A stretch of 64,000 bases of DNA, from positions 1 to 64,000 of the forward strand of contig CAZUGQ010000010.1 in the NCBI GenBank assembly GCA_964620125.1. Reading direction: 5' to 3'. Made by a program: the position numbers and the translations under genes. The first letter of the stretch is position 1. The number at the start of each line of letters is the position of its first letter. The stretch comes from OLB6 sp964620125. GTDB taxonomy: Bacteria; Bacteroidota; Ignavibacteria; Kapaibacteriales; Kapaibacteriaceae. This document shows, piece by piece, positions 26,501 to 34,527 of this stretch. Below the pieces are notes generated by a model. It did not search any database. It saw only the letters and a program-made list of their open reading frames with translations, and was not told where the DNA came from.

Positions 26501-27679
26501 GTACGAGCCATTATAGACGTGAACGTTCACGTCGGCCGAGATACCCGAAACGAAGAGGTGGCGTACGCACGTTTGGAAGCTTGGGAACACAGTGGGGTTA
26601 CCACTCAGGGCAATGTTAAGCCTGCCAGATACACGTGGTGCCAGATAGCCTACCCACTCGTCGTTGCCAGGATACTGGTCATTTACCCCACTTGGCCTGC
26701 GTGTCCAGATCCGCACGGTATTGAAGCTGTTGGGAGAGAAGTTCACTGTTCCCAGGTTAACGGAAACTTCCTCTCCTGGAGCAAGCTCCGGTGTAGCGTA
26801 ATACCGAATCGTGGTACGTGCCACACCATTCACTTCCCACAGAATCTCTACCGAGTCAAGTGGGTTAACGCCATTGTTACGCAGGATGGCCGTTATGGTC
26901 TGATTCGTATTTGCATTGAACTTTCCACTTGGATTGGTGATTCCCACGATTCCTGCGTCGGCCGATGTTGCAGCACCAAACCTGTACGTCGTACCAGATG
27001 CAGGGCCCCAGTTCTCAAGGGCAACTGATTCGGTGCCTACGTTGCTGTACGGCCGCAGCCAGTCGTTCATCCAGTAGTTCACTGTAAGGGTGATCTCACC
27101 ACCGTTGCTCGAAGAAGCACCAATCTGTGCACCAACTGCTGCTGTGATAGTCATCGGACCATACACGACATCAGCCCTGCCATTTGATTCATTCAACCGA
27201 ATCTGGAACGTATACGAATCATTCGAAGAGCCAAGAGCGGAGCGGGTAAGATTCTTCCACTGAATCACAAACACTCGTGATCCGGTAGTTCCAAGCGTTT
27301 CGGTTCGCAACTCGCTGTTGGGGCCGCCAGTCAGATCATTGTACCACGCCGAGATGATGTCCGAACTGCCTGGTAGTGCACTGGGACTATCGCCATTGTC
27401 GTATTCAAAGTCCACATACCCATCGCCGAATACGGTCACGGAATTGTAGTCCGTTCCATCCCAGTCAAACCAAAACGGCAGGTTTACAGAAGCCGAAAAG
27501 TCGTCAATTCCCGAGCCCGTTGCATGAACGGTACCACCCGTGATTTCTGTGAACGTTCCCGCTGTTACGTTATAGCCCAAGAGGCTATTTCCGCCTCCCT
27601 TGCCAGCGTGCAGACTCGTGGTACCGAGTACCAGGAACACCGCAAGCAGCCTGATTAACAACGTTGAGTTGCGGTTCAT
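23588..27679 (-). CDS. Giant T9SS cargo: beta-helix plus five Ig-like domains
   Basis: 1363 residues from ATG at 27679 (M-N-R-N-S-T), with a signal peptide to about 26. Order of parts: an N-terminal beta domain (about 30-225) with W-F-D-W-D-G-T and I-S-A-W-Y-N-D-L; a CARDB-like domain (about 230-345); a right-handed parallel beta-helix (about 370-760) built from short N-N-x-I and G-I-x-I repeats; five Ig-like domains (about 805-1270), each with Y-Q-W-Y/F/K and a Y-x-C or Y-x-V strand plus Cys pairs; and a type A T9SS sorting domain (last ~85 residues, with Y-A-I-P-N-P-S, L-T-N-S-V-G-Q, final V-V-V-R). Likely a surface-attached or released adhesin; ligand unknown. A sigma-54 promoter candidate and a hairpin-rich leader lie upstream. 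Confidence 0.88.
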   Translation of the reverse strand: MNRNSTLLIRLLAVFLVLGTTSLHAGKGGGNSLLGYNVTAGTFTEITGGTVHATGSGIDDFSASVNLPFWFDWDGTDYNSVTVFGDGYVDFEYDNGDSPSALPGSSDIISAWYNDLTGGPNSELRTETLGTTGSRVFVIQWKNLTRSALGSSNDSYTFQIRLNESNGRADVVYGPMTITAAVGAQIGASSSNGGEITLTVNYWMNDWLRPYSNVGTESVALENWGPASGTTYRFGAATSADAGIVGITNPSGKFNANTNQTITAILRNNGVNPLDSVEILWEVNGVARTTIRYYATPELAPGEEVSVNLGTVNFSPNSFNTVRIWTRRPSGVNDQYPGNDEWVGYLAPRVSGRLNIALSGNPTVFPSFQTCVRHLFVSGISADVNVHVYNGSYDEQILIPEFDNGLAGGRVTFQNAAGTSPKLVWSPSNYPNGFYGSYESDFAQVTILPDAEVTFNGIGFELPNGLEWGGCVYGSDLGDVRVVNTTLVGPNNFLSMDNPAYAISLSGGPFTITDNTLSNLPYGISIDGTSGSQDVVTGNEITDSYGGGIFAYSPNVMVSGNTINGASGTDSQYGVGVYGAGTVMNNVIIGDVSSQTGSYSIGLETVSVYGNTSGPHGLLIANNMISTGAAGTALGLICQTDAGSASTRIFNNTVNITGGSGVGNSAAAYILGISPAQILNNIFHNYGTGADGGYAIFIEDYSTSGFITSMDFNNHMTTGTYVGYYQGDIIRNTTGNPLAAWRTATGRDNNSSSVAVSFVGGTDLHLQSISASLFGTSTTISAVNKDIDGETRLKPYMGADELKPKVVILEDPESRYACPGESFTLICVASITPGATVTYQWYKDGVKLNGETNAVLSFASTGYPASGVYVCRVEASDGTSTTIVESKPASIIVVRNTNIVTQPLSQPVALEGTVTLEVEAEAIGAPQDFVPQYQWKKRYWNPGTTSYVDTNVVDNGRITGSRSNRLTIREVGSVDTMDTYVCLVTGYCGAVVSKPARLFIPLVYASTNTPTACEDGPLNVECVVLPESTPGSPVSYQWYKGVVPVQDGPRVSGATTKALRITGAQQSDAGIYTCVATYDAAGVSITSNAVQVAIGSDPTITQQPAGDTVCAGETVTISTQGNGQSLSYQWFKGTIPIPGATQAAITLADVTDVASGTYSVVVTNPCGSVTSEVADLLVLTAPSISTQPQDVALYDGDEFSLTVASSGSDSLRYQWYRNDTAIAGANAATYTVDSAVASDQGTYRCVVSNDCGMDTSEVARVQITVGVSGDDFAETGYVLGYAIPNPSADEVGFRFTLPHAHHVRIVLTNSVGQTVAVLYDDLAESGDHALKFSAATLNLAPGVYNYSIVAGSFAAVQQVVVVR

Positions 27680-27739
27680 GCATGCCTCCACAAAATGTTG
27701 CTTGATAATGTCTGTGCTTTTTTACACTCTTGTCGTGAC

Positions 27740-27859
27740 GGAGTTCCGAATTCCCTTCAGCACAGCAATCGGAACTCTGATGCGGAGCCAGATCCGCATG
27801 CAAATTCACGATCTCCCCTGTGTGATGAAAAATTCACACTGGGAGCGGTTCGCGGCTCC
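27740..27859. repeat. Hairpin-rich leader of the giant cargo gene
   Basis: Inverted repeats: GAGTTCCGA (27741-27749) with TCGGAACTC (27769-27777); ATGCGGA (27780-27786) with TCCGCAT (27793-27799); GTGTGA (27820-27825) with TCACAC (27834-27839); GGAGC (27842-27846) with GCTCC (27855-27859). They would fall in the transcript made from the sigma-54 promoter. Confidence 0.55.
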
Positions 27860-27871
27860 GAAGTCACTTAT

Positions 27872-27888
27872 AGCAAGAACCGAACCAA
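27872..27888 (-). promoter_or_regulatory. Sigma-54 (-24/-12) promoter candidate
   Basis: Minus strand reads TTGGTTCGGTTCTTGCT. It matches 11 of 13 conserved positions of YTGGCACG-N4-TTGCW, with the required GG and GC exactly 10 bases apart. Position and direction fit the giant cargo gene, with a leader of about 180 bases. The rpoN gene lies at 35100. Confidence 0.6.
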
Positions 27889-27902
27889 TTTTCGCAGCCT
27901 CG

Positions 27903-30356
27903 TTAGCGCGAAAGCGTCTCAACGGACTGACGCGTTTCCTTATCCAACTTCATCCGGGAAGAAGTAACCCGAATGGCTTCTTTGATCTTGCTCTGTGTTG
28001 ACAGCTTGGCCAGTGTATCGCGAGCGGCGTCGGCTAACCTCCAATTGGGGCTGCTACTTGCATCAATGATGCCCTCGAGAGCTTTCTGCGGTGCAGTGCC
28101 AAGGCGTACCAGCGCCTGGAATGCGTTGCGGCGTACGCCTGCCTCGTACCGATTGGAACAATAGTCACTAAGGACTTCCAGTGCGGCGGCTCCCGATATG
28201 CCGTTTTCTGCCATGATCTCCGCCCGTGCAATCTCTACCTGAGCATGTGGACTAGTAAGATCGCGGGTTCTGTTCACGTATTCGCCGATGCGCTCCGGAA
28301 AGGACCTGCAAAGTCTGTACAGTGCACTCTCTATCACGGCATACGACGAGTCTGCCAGCAAAGACTCTGCAGATTGTCGCAATCGCTCCGGAATCATGGG
28401 CAGTGCATTCAGCGTTCGTTTGCGAACCTCTACATGTCGATCGCTCAGTCCTCGCTCAACCAGGGTCCACGCCTTCTCAAGCCCCTTATCCGCCAAACCG
28501 GCTGCTAACTGCACCGCCTCTGCTCGCATTGCATAGTGCTGCTCCTTGTTGAGCACTGCAGCAAATGCATCCATCTTCTCGTTCTGGTGTGCGGTGTCCT
28601 TGCCAATCTCTACCAACGCATCGTACCGATCGATCATGTAGGGGGCTTTGGCAAGTTGGCTGGTAAGCTGTTCCCAGGTTTTCTGCCAGCTTACACGCTT
28701 TAGCAGGGTTGATCCCGGATCGAAGAGAACAAAGTCGAGCTCCCTGCCCTCGGGATTGGGGATGTGAACCACATCCGTGGGACCATGCAGCCATACACGA
28801 ACACTATCCTTGGAACCATCAGTGTAGTATGCTTCGCACACAACAGGAACACGAAATGGTCCGGTAAGCTCATCCATGTGGTGAACCTGCCGTACGAGGA
28901 GAGTGGTTACCTGCTCGGTACCTTTTAGGTCGGTTCGCGTTCCTGTAGAAACCTGAATGGAGAAGTGAGGTTCTCCGGATCGATACAACCATTGGTCGAA
29001 GAACCAGTTGGGACTTAAACCAAGCGTATCCTGGAATGCCTGATACAGGTCATTGGTTTCCACATTACCAAAGGCGTGCTTTTGAAGATAGTGGCGGATA
29101 ACCCTTCGCATTTCTTCTTCACCAAATGTGGTGCACATCATGTCGAGCACTAGTGCGCCTTTAGGATAGACGCGAGATCCACCAGCCTTTACATGAACAA
29201 TAGGGAACCGGTCTCTTTCACCTGCCTGCAGTGCTTGATTCTGCATGCCGCGGCGCGACCATTGGTATTCATCATCACCGCGGACCTTCCTGGAAAACTG
29301 CAAAGGATAAAATGTTGCGAAGCTTTCCTGCAGCCATAAGTCGCGCAGGCTCCGTGCTGTAACCAAGTCACCAAACCACTGGTGCGTTAGCTCATGAACG
29401 TTGGTGTTCACGTAACTACGATCCAACCAGCCTCGAGCATCGGTAAGGTAAAAGTCGCCAAAAATGGTAGCCGTTGTATTCTCCATTGCGCCGTACACGT
29501 AATCGGCTGCAGGCACCTGACGATACACACCCCATGGGTAGGCAACACCGATGTTTTGTTCAAGCCAATCGAACGACTCTCGGCTGTATCGATAGGTGGG
29601 CTCAGCATCGTGTGGTCTATCCGGGTACCAGTACATCTCGAGTGGAATGCCGCTCGCAGTGGTGTCGCGAGTTAGATCATACTTGCCGATTGCCAACATC
29701 AGGAGGTATGCCGCATGTGGTTTGGTCATGGCATAGTGCCAAGTGCGAGAGCCGTCTCCATTGGTGCGCACAGAACGCCGTTCGCCGTTGGAAATCACGG
29801 TATAGGATGAGTCGAACGTTACGATGGTCTCGGTTATCAGTTTGTCGTTCGCATCATCGTACAGTGGGAACCAGTGGCGATGGTCTGTGGCCTGACCCTG
29901 AGTCCAGATCTGCCGACGCATGGTTCCTGTGGTATCGGACCAGCCTACAAAAAAGAGCCCTTTGCGTGGACGTGCCTCGAATGTAAACTGTACCGTTTCC
30001 GTGCTGTCCCATGTGAGAGGAGGCTCACAGTATACCGTTACGATACTGTCTCGCACTGCGTACCGTGTGGGTTTGCCACCAAGCAAAACCTGCTTGATAT
30101 TGATCTTTATTGCGTCAAACTGAATACTGTCTACCACCCGCTGAAGCACACGAAACGTATGAACCACCTTTCCTTTCACAAGGCCCTGGTGCGGTTCGAA
30201 GTTTACGTCCAAGCGCACATGCTGCATGTCGACTGGGTGTTCCCGTGGAGCACTACCGGGAGCTTCCAGATGAGTAACGGTATGCTGAAAAACGTCCTGC
30301 GCATTCACACTCAGGGAACAACACAACACTATGATCACACGGAAGAAACACGCCAC
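27903..30356 (-). CDS. M1 family zinc aminopeptidase, exported, with HEAT-like C-terminus
   Basis: 817 residues from the GTG at 30356, which has an AGGA ribosome site and gives a clean signal peptide (A-C-F-F-R to V-N-A-Q). An upstream TTG at 30392 coincides with the promoter box and is unlikely. The M1 catalytic set is complete: G-A-M-E-N (about 289-293), H-E-L-T-H (321-325) and the third zinc ligand Glu344 in W-L-Q-E-S-F-A. The C-terminal part (about 560-800) consists of short helical repeats of HEAT type (for example R-A-E-A-V-Q-L-A-A and H-V-E-V-R-K-R-T-L-N-A). It removes N-terminal amino acids from peptides, here outside the cytoplasm. Divergent from crcB. Confidence 0.92.
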   Translation of the reverse strand: MACFFRVIIVLCCSLSVNAQDVFQHTVTHLEAPGSAPREHPVDMQHVRLDVNFEPHQGLVKGKVVHTFRVLQRVVDSIQFDAIKINIKQVLLGGKPTRYAVRDSIVTVYCEPPLTWDSTETVQFTFEARPRKGLFFVGWSDTTGTMRRQIWTQGQATDHRHWFPLYDDANDKLITETIVTFDSSYTVISNGERRSVRTNGDGSRTWHYAMTKPHAAYLLMLAIGKYDLTRDTTASGIPLEMYWYPDRPHDAEPTYRYSRESFDWLEQNIGVAYPWGVYRQVPAADYVYGAMENTTATIFGDFYLTDARGWLDRSYVNTNVHELTHQWFGDLVTARSLRDLWLQESFATFYPLQFSRKVRGDDEYQWSRRGMQNQALQAGERDRFPIVHVKAGGSRVYPKGALVLDMMCTTFGEEEMRRVIRHYLQKHAFGNVETNDLYQAFQDTLGLSPNWFFDQWLYRSGEPHFSIQVSTGTRTDLKGTEQVTTLLVRQVHHMDELTGPFRVPVVCEAYYTDGSKDSVRVWLHGPTDVVHIPNPEGRELDFVLFDPGSTLLKRVSWQKTWEQLTSQLAKAPYMIDRYDALVEIGKDTAHQNEKMDAFAAVLNKEQHYAMRAEAVQLAAGLADKGLEKAWTLVERGLSDRHVEVRKRTLNALPMIPERLRQSAESLLADSSYAVIESALYRLCRSFPERIGEYVNRTRDLTSPHAQVEIARAEIMAENGISGAAALEVLSDYCSNRYEAGVRRNAFQALVRLGTAPQKALEGIIDASSSPNWRLADAARDTLAKLSTQSKIKEAIRVTSSRMKLDKETRQSVETLSR

Positions 30357-30389
30357 GGTACAATCCTGCAGTAACGATTTAACGGTGAA

Positions 30390-30397
30390 CAAACTTA
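30390..30397 (-). promoter_or_regulatory. TAnnTTTG -7 box of the M1 aminopeptidase gene
   Basis: Minus strand reads TAAGTTTG, a perfect match, with start of transcription near 30386 and a ~30-base leader to the GTG at 30356. It sits 6 bases from the crcB box on the other strand. Confidence 0.5.
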
Positions 30398-30403
30398 CCG
30401 CCC

Positions 30404-30411
30404 TACATTTG
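30404..30411 (+). promoter_or_regulatory. TAnnTTTG -7 box of crcB
   Basis: TACATTTG is a perfect match whose last base lies 7 bases before the crcB ATG, so the mRNA would have only about a 4-base leader. No fluoride riboswitch can fit. Confidence 0.5.
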
Positions 30412-30418
30412 AAGCACT

Positions 30419-30796
30419 ATGGAGCCGGTACTTTTGGTGATGGTGGGAGGGGGCGTTGGTAGCGGCCTTCGCTATGGTATTGGTGTTTGGCTTGCTGCTC
30501 AATCTGCAACATTTCCTTGGGCAACATTGCTCGTCAATCTGGTTGGAAGTTTTGTGTTGGGTGTATTGTCAACAGCACTTGCTCGCCCCGAAGCCGCTTC
30601 ACGACATGCCATGCTCCTTCTTGGGACGGGGCTGTGCGGTGGCTTTACAACCATGAGTGCCTTTTCTCTGGAAACCGTTCACATGATTTCATGTGGGCAG
30701 GCAACGGAAGCCGTGATGTACACACTTGTCACAATGCTCGGCTGTGGTGGATGTGCTGCAGCAGGTCTTCTGGTTGGACGATTTCTCTCCGCGTGA
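30419..30796 (+). CDS. crcB: Fluoride channel CrcB/FluC
   Basis: 125 residues with four membrane helices, the normal length of a FluC subunit that works as a dual-topology dimer to let fluoride leave the cell. Signature elements: G-G-G-V-G-S-G-L-R-Y-G at the start, N-L-V-G-S-F-V-L-G in helix 2, and G-L-C-G-G-F-T-T-M-S-A-F-S-L-E in helix 3, whose Phe residues and the T-T-M-S segment line the pore. It is followed by the small MscS gene after 38 bases. The promoter box is almost on the start codon. Confidence 0.95.
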   Translation: MEPVLLVMVGGGVGSGLRYGIGVWLAAQSATFPWATLLVNLVGSFVLGVLSTALARPEAASRHAMLLLGTGLCGGFTTMSAFSLETVHMISCGQATEAVMYTLVTMLGCGGCAAAGLLVGRFLSA

Positions 30797-30834
30797 CACT
30801 TCTCCCTTTATCATCATTCTTCGAGGTATCAGCA

Positions 30835-31650
30835 ATGAATCCGGAAACACTGTGGGTGCAGGTTCAAGACGTGGCCGTACGATATGGTTTGAAGATCATC
30901 GGTGCACTCGTCCTGTGGATTGTTGGCCGATGGGTGATTGGCTTCATAACGGGAATGATTCGCCGCGCACTATCGGCCAAGCATCTTGATGCAACGCTGC
31001 AACAGTACGTTGGCTCGATAGTTGGTGTTGGACTGAACATCCTTCTTGTGATTGCGATTCTAGCGCAGTTTGGCGTAGAGACAACGTCGTTTGCCGCCGT
31101 TATCGCCGCAGCTGGATTGGCAATCGGCATGGCATGGGGTGGCTTGCTTGCCAACTTTGCTGCAGGTGCCTTCCTACTCGTGTTGCGTCCGTTCAAGGTG
31201 GGCGATCTGATCACTGCTGCTGGAGTAACGGGCGTAGTGAATGAGATTGGTTTGTTTGCAACAACACTCACCACACCAGATGGGGTACGAACGTTTATTG
31301 GCAATAACAAGATTTTCTCAGACACCATACAAAACCTTTCCGACACAGCACATCGTAGGGTTGAGCTCAGGATGCAACTAGCACATGGAGTGGATATTGA
31401 CGACACCATCCGCAGAGTTCGTGAGCGCCTGCTGCAAACACCTGGAGTGTTAGCCGAACCTGCTCCGGAGGTGTGGGTGTTGGAGTTCACAATGGCTGGG
31501 GCAGTGCTTGCCGTGAGGCCGTACTGCAAATCTGCCGATTACTGGAGCGTCTATGGTGCAACCAACGACGTAATTCGGGCAGTTTCTGCCGAAGCCAAAC
31601 TTCCGGCGCCAGAGTTACGGTATGCGATGAGAACCAACATTGAGGAATAG
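30835..31650 (+). CDS. mscS: Small mechanosensitive channel (MscS type)
   Basis: 271 residues from ATG at 30835, the size of classic MscS. It has three N-terminal helices (about 20-120), the pore helix with small residues A-A-A-G-L-A-I-G-M-A-W-G-G-L-L-A-N-F, then L-R-P-F-K-V-G-D at the start of the cytoplasmic beta domain, and the alpha/beta C-terminal domain. It releases solutes on osmotic downshock. A longer overlapping frame extends upstream across crcB, but no ribosome site supports it. It ends 2 bases before msrA, so crcB, mscS and msrA are probably one unit. Confidence 0.92.
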   Translation: MNPETLWVQVQDVAVRYGLKIIGALVLWIVGRWVIGFITGMIRRALSAKHLDATLQQYVGSIVGVGLNILLVIAILAQFGVETTSFAAVIAAAGLAIGMAWGGLLANFAAGAFLLVLRPFKVGDLITAAGVTGVVNEIGLFATTLTTPDGVRTFIGNNKIFSDTIQNLSDTAHRRVELRMQLAHGVDIDDTIRRVRERLLQTPGVLAEPAPEVWVLEFTMAGAVLAVRPYCKSADYWSVYGATNDVIRAVSAEAKLPAPELRYAMRTNIEE

Positions 31651-31652
31651 CG

Positions 31653-32303
31653 GTGCAATCATTGTGGATTTTCCTACTGTTTGCGGCCACCATTACCGGG
31701 GCCTGCTCGCAGGAGAAACAACCTCCCCCTCCACGAACATCATCCATCATGAGCACTTCACAACGAGATACCGCTACACTTGCAGGTGGCTGTTTTTGGT
31801 GTATCGAAGCCGTGTTTCAGCGGCTTGACGGAGTACTAACTGTTACAAGCGGATACAGTGGTGGCGCAGCAGCAGATGCGGACTACAAGTCCGTAAGTAC
31901 AGGTCGAACCAAACATGCCGAAGCCTGCCAGATCGTTTTTGACCCTGCAATCTTGCCTTACGAGGAGTTGCTGCACGTGTTCTTTTCTGCGCACGATCCA
32001 ACCACACTCAATCGGCAGGGAAATGATGTGGGCCCTCAGTATCGCAGTGCCATCTTCTACCATAGTCCAGAACAACAACGAATCGCCACGGCATACATCA
32101 AGCAACTCACTGACGCTCAGATCTGGCCGGATCCGATTGTTACCGAAGTTGCTGAGTACTCGGGTTTCTACGTTGCAGAGGACTATCATCAGAACTACTT
32201 CAACCAGAACGGGTCGCAACCCTATTGTGCATTCGTTGTTCGCCCAAAGGTTGAGAAGTTTCTTAAGCAGTTCAAGGACAAGGTGAAGGAAGAGTACCGA
32301 TAA
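31653..32303 (+). CDS. msrA: Peptide-methionine (S)-S-oxide reductase, lipoprotein form
   Basis: 216 residues with GTG start. The N-terminus is a lipoprotein signal (I-T-G-A-C), followed by a Pro-rich spacer, so the enzyme is anchored in the envelope and not cytosolic. Catalytic motif G-G-C-F-W-C-I-E-A-V-F near 45, then G-Y-S-G-G, H-A-E and D-P-T-T-L-N-R-Q-G-N-D-V-G-P-Q-Y-R-S, with D-Y-H-Q-N-Y-F near the end. It repairs oxidised methionine in proteins. No fused MsrB domain. Its TAA stop overlaps the region where the copper ATPase should begin. Confidence 0.95.
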   Translation: MQSLWIFLLFAATITGACSQEKQPPPPRTSSIMSTSQRDTATLAGGCFWCIEAVFQRLDGVLTVTSGYSGGAAADADYKSVSTGRTKHAEACQIVFDPAILPYEELLHVFFSAHDPTTLNRQGNDVGPQYRSAIFYHSPEQQRIATAYIKQLTDAQIWPDPIVTEVAEYSGFYVAEDYHQNYFNQNGSQPYCAFVVRPKVEKFLKQFKDKVKEEYR

Positions 32304-32332
32304 GCACTACCCGTAACATCGAGATCGAGGGC

Positions 32333-34501
32333 ATGCACTGTGCTGCGTGCACGTCGAAGGTAGAACACGCTCTCCACTCCGTGCCCGGTGTGGAGAGCGT
32401 TTCCGTTAACCTTGTTCTGAATCGTGCTACCGTTCAGGTAACCACGGCATCTGATGAAGCTCTGGTTGAAGCCGTTCGAAGAGCCGGGTATACTGTAGCG
32501 GCGGTTACCGGTGTACACACTCAACAAGCAACAGCAGACCCCACAGCGATTGCTCGGCGTTCTTCATCCTATTGGCAATCCAACCTTTTGCTGGCAGCTC
32601 CATTTGCGGCAGGTGTACTCATCGCATCCATGGTACCTGGAATCCATGTTCCGGCTTGGTTTGTGGCGATATGCTCTGTACCAGTTCTATGGGCTGGACG
32701 TTCTTTCTTCGCTGGTGCATTCAAGGCGGCAAAACATGGAACTGCTACCATGGACACGCTCATTGCCATCGGAGCAGGATCGGCATTTGTGTACAGTATG
32801 CTTCTGCTAGCGGGCCTTGGCGTTCCCGCAGCTAATCATGTCCATAACCTGTTTCTCGATACAACCACATCCATTATCACGCTCGTACTCCTGGGAAAAT
32901 GGTTGGAGTCTCGTGCTCGCGCTGAAACCACCACCCATCTCGTTGACTTGCTGCAGCGACGAACTCCGACTGCCCATGTACTTCGTTCGAACGACGTTGT
33001 AGACGTCCCCACCGAGCAACTCAACCTTGGAGAAGACTTTCTTGTACGCCCGGGAGAGTTCATCCCTACCGATGGCATCATACTCAGTGGCGAGTCAGCA
33101 GTAGATGAGTCGCTGATCACAGGCGAGAGTTTACCTGTGCCTAAGCGGCAAGGTTCTCACGTGATTGGTGGTTCGTTGAATCAGCACGGTGCACTTACGG
33201 TAAGGGTCACCGCTACTGGCACTGGAACAGTTCTTTCCGGCATCATACAGGCCGTAGAGCGTGCACAGCAGGGTAAGGCAAACATCCAACGCCTTGCCGA
33301 TCGCATCAGCGCCATCTTTGTGCCTACCGTTCTGATTGTTTCCGCAGTCACATTTGGTATCTGGATGCTCACTGCAGAGCCCCCTGCCTTACCACTTGCA
33401 CTGCAAACCGCGATCTCCGTTTTAGTCATCGCCTGTCCATGTGCCTTGGGTTTAGCTACGCCAACAGCCATTGTTGTTGGAGGGGGCTTAGGCGCACGGA
33501 ATGGAATCTTCTTTCGATCGGCCGAGGCGTTGGAACTGCTTGGTCAGGTTACACATATCGTACTGGACAAGACAGGAACACTCACCGAAGGCAGACCCTC
33601 GGTTGTGTCTCGGTATGTATCCGTTAGCGCGCCACTCGAAGCGAACGTGCTGTGGTCGATGGTTGCCGCAGCAGAGCACCAGAGTGAGCATCCACTGGCA
33701 CGAGCTCTCGAAGTGATGGCACAACAGTTCTCGCCATTGCGTGAGCTTCAGGTTCAATCAACACCTGGGAAGGGTGTTGTTGCAACGATTGATGATGTTC
33801 GGTTGCGTATTGGCAGCCGTGAGCACATGACCGATGCTTTGCTGCTCATTCCACCTGATGTGGATGAGCATGCTACTGCCATGCAACAACGCGCAGAGAC
33901 CACTGCCTACGTAGCCGTTAACGGACGCGTTTGTGCTGTGATTGGTATGGCCGATCCACCTCGGCCAGCAAGTGCCGATGCCATCAACCAGCTTGTGCAG
34001 ATGGGCATCAACGTTTCGATGCTTACGGGTGACCACATGCTAACGGCACAGGCTGTGGCTAACCAGGTTGGTATTAGCTCCGTGATGGCCGGGGTGCTAC
34101 CTGATGGCAAGTCCAGGATTGTACAACAGATTCAAGCGTCGGGAGCGGTTGTTGCAATGGTTGGGGATGGTGTGAACGACGCACCTGCTCTGGCAATGGC
34201 CGATGTTGGTATTGCCATTGGGAGCAGCACAGATGTAGCCTCGTCTGTAGCCCATGTTACCCTTGCTCAACACTCTATCGCTGCATTACCCACCGCTGTG
34301 CGGATTTCACGAGCAACAATGAGAACGATTCGGCAGAACATGACTCTTGCCTTCGTATACAATGTGTTGGGGATTCCTCTGGCAGCCGGTGTTCTCTACC
34401 CCTTCACGGGATGGCTGCTTTCGCCAATGTTCGCAGCAGCCGCAATGGCTCTTAGTTCGGTTACGGTTGTTTTGAATAGTCTGCGGCTGCGTATTTCCTA
34501 G
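32333..34501 (+). CDS. copA: Copper-translocating P1B-type ATPase
   Basis: 722 residues from the first ATG. Motifs: heavy-metal domain G-M-H-C-A-A-C at the very start, T-G-E-S in the actuator domain, I-A-C-P-C-A-L-G-L-A-T-P in helix 6 (Cys368, Cys370), phosphorylation site D-K-T-G-T (Asp412), H-P in S-E-H-P-L-A, G-D-G-V-N-D-A-P, and the helix-7/8 N, Y and M-S-S residues typical of Cu(I) exporters. The first beta-strand of the metal-binding domain (T-R-N-I-E-I-E-G) is encoded upstream of the ATG, in frame back to 32300, but there is no ATG, GTG or TTG there; ATAA at 32300-32303 overlaps the msrA stop. The true start may therefore be non-standard, or there may be a base error. Confidence 0.95.
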   Translation: MHCAACTSKVEHALHSVPGVESVSVNLVLNRATVQVTTASDEALVEAVRRAGYTVAAVTGVHTQQATADPTAIARRSSSYWQSNLLLAAPFAAGVLIASMVPGIHVPAWFVAICSVPVLWAGRSFFAGAFKAAKHGTATMDTLIAIGAGSAFVYSMLLLAGLGVPAANHVHNLFLDTTTSIITLVLLGKWLESRARAETTTHLVDLLQRRTPTAHVLRSNDVVDVPTEQLNLGEDFLVRPGEFIPTDGIILSGESAVDESLITGESLPVPKRQGSHVIGGSLNQHGALTVRVTATGTGTVLSGIIQAVERAQQGKANIQRLADRISAIFVPTVLIVSAVTFGIWMLTAEPPALPLALQTAISVLVIACPCALGLATPTAIVVGGGLGARNGIFFRSAEALELLGQVTHIVLDKTGTLTEGRPSVVSRYVSVSAPLEANVLWSMVAAAEHQSEHPLARALEVMAQQFSPLRELQVQSTPGKGVVATIDDVRLRIGSREHMTDALLLIPPDVDEHATAMQQRAETTAYVAVNGRVCAVIGMADPPRPASADAINQLVQMGINVSMLTGDHMLTAQAVANQVGISSVMAGVLPDGKSRIVQQIQASGAVVAMVGDGVNDAPALAMADVGIAIGSSTDVASSVAHVTLAQHSIAALPTAVRISRATMRTIRQNMTLAFVYNVLGIPLAAGVLYPFTGWLLSPMFAAAAMALSSVTVVLNSLRLRIS

Positions 34502-34527
34502 CAAGAATCGTGCTATTTTCCCGCACG

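Noticed and set aside
30393..30418. Fluoride riboswitch before crcB
   Set aside because: Only 26 intergenic bases are available and they hold two promoter boxes; no room for the aptamer.
30487..30834. N-terminal extension of the small MscS across crcB
   Set aside because: The open frame lies over crcB in another phase, with Cys-rich, non-membrane sequence and no ribosome site; the ATG at 30835 gives a standard MscS.
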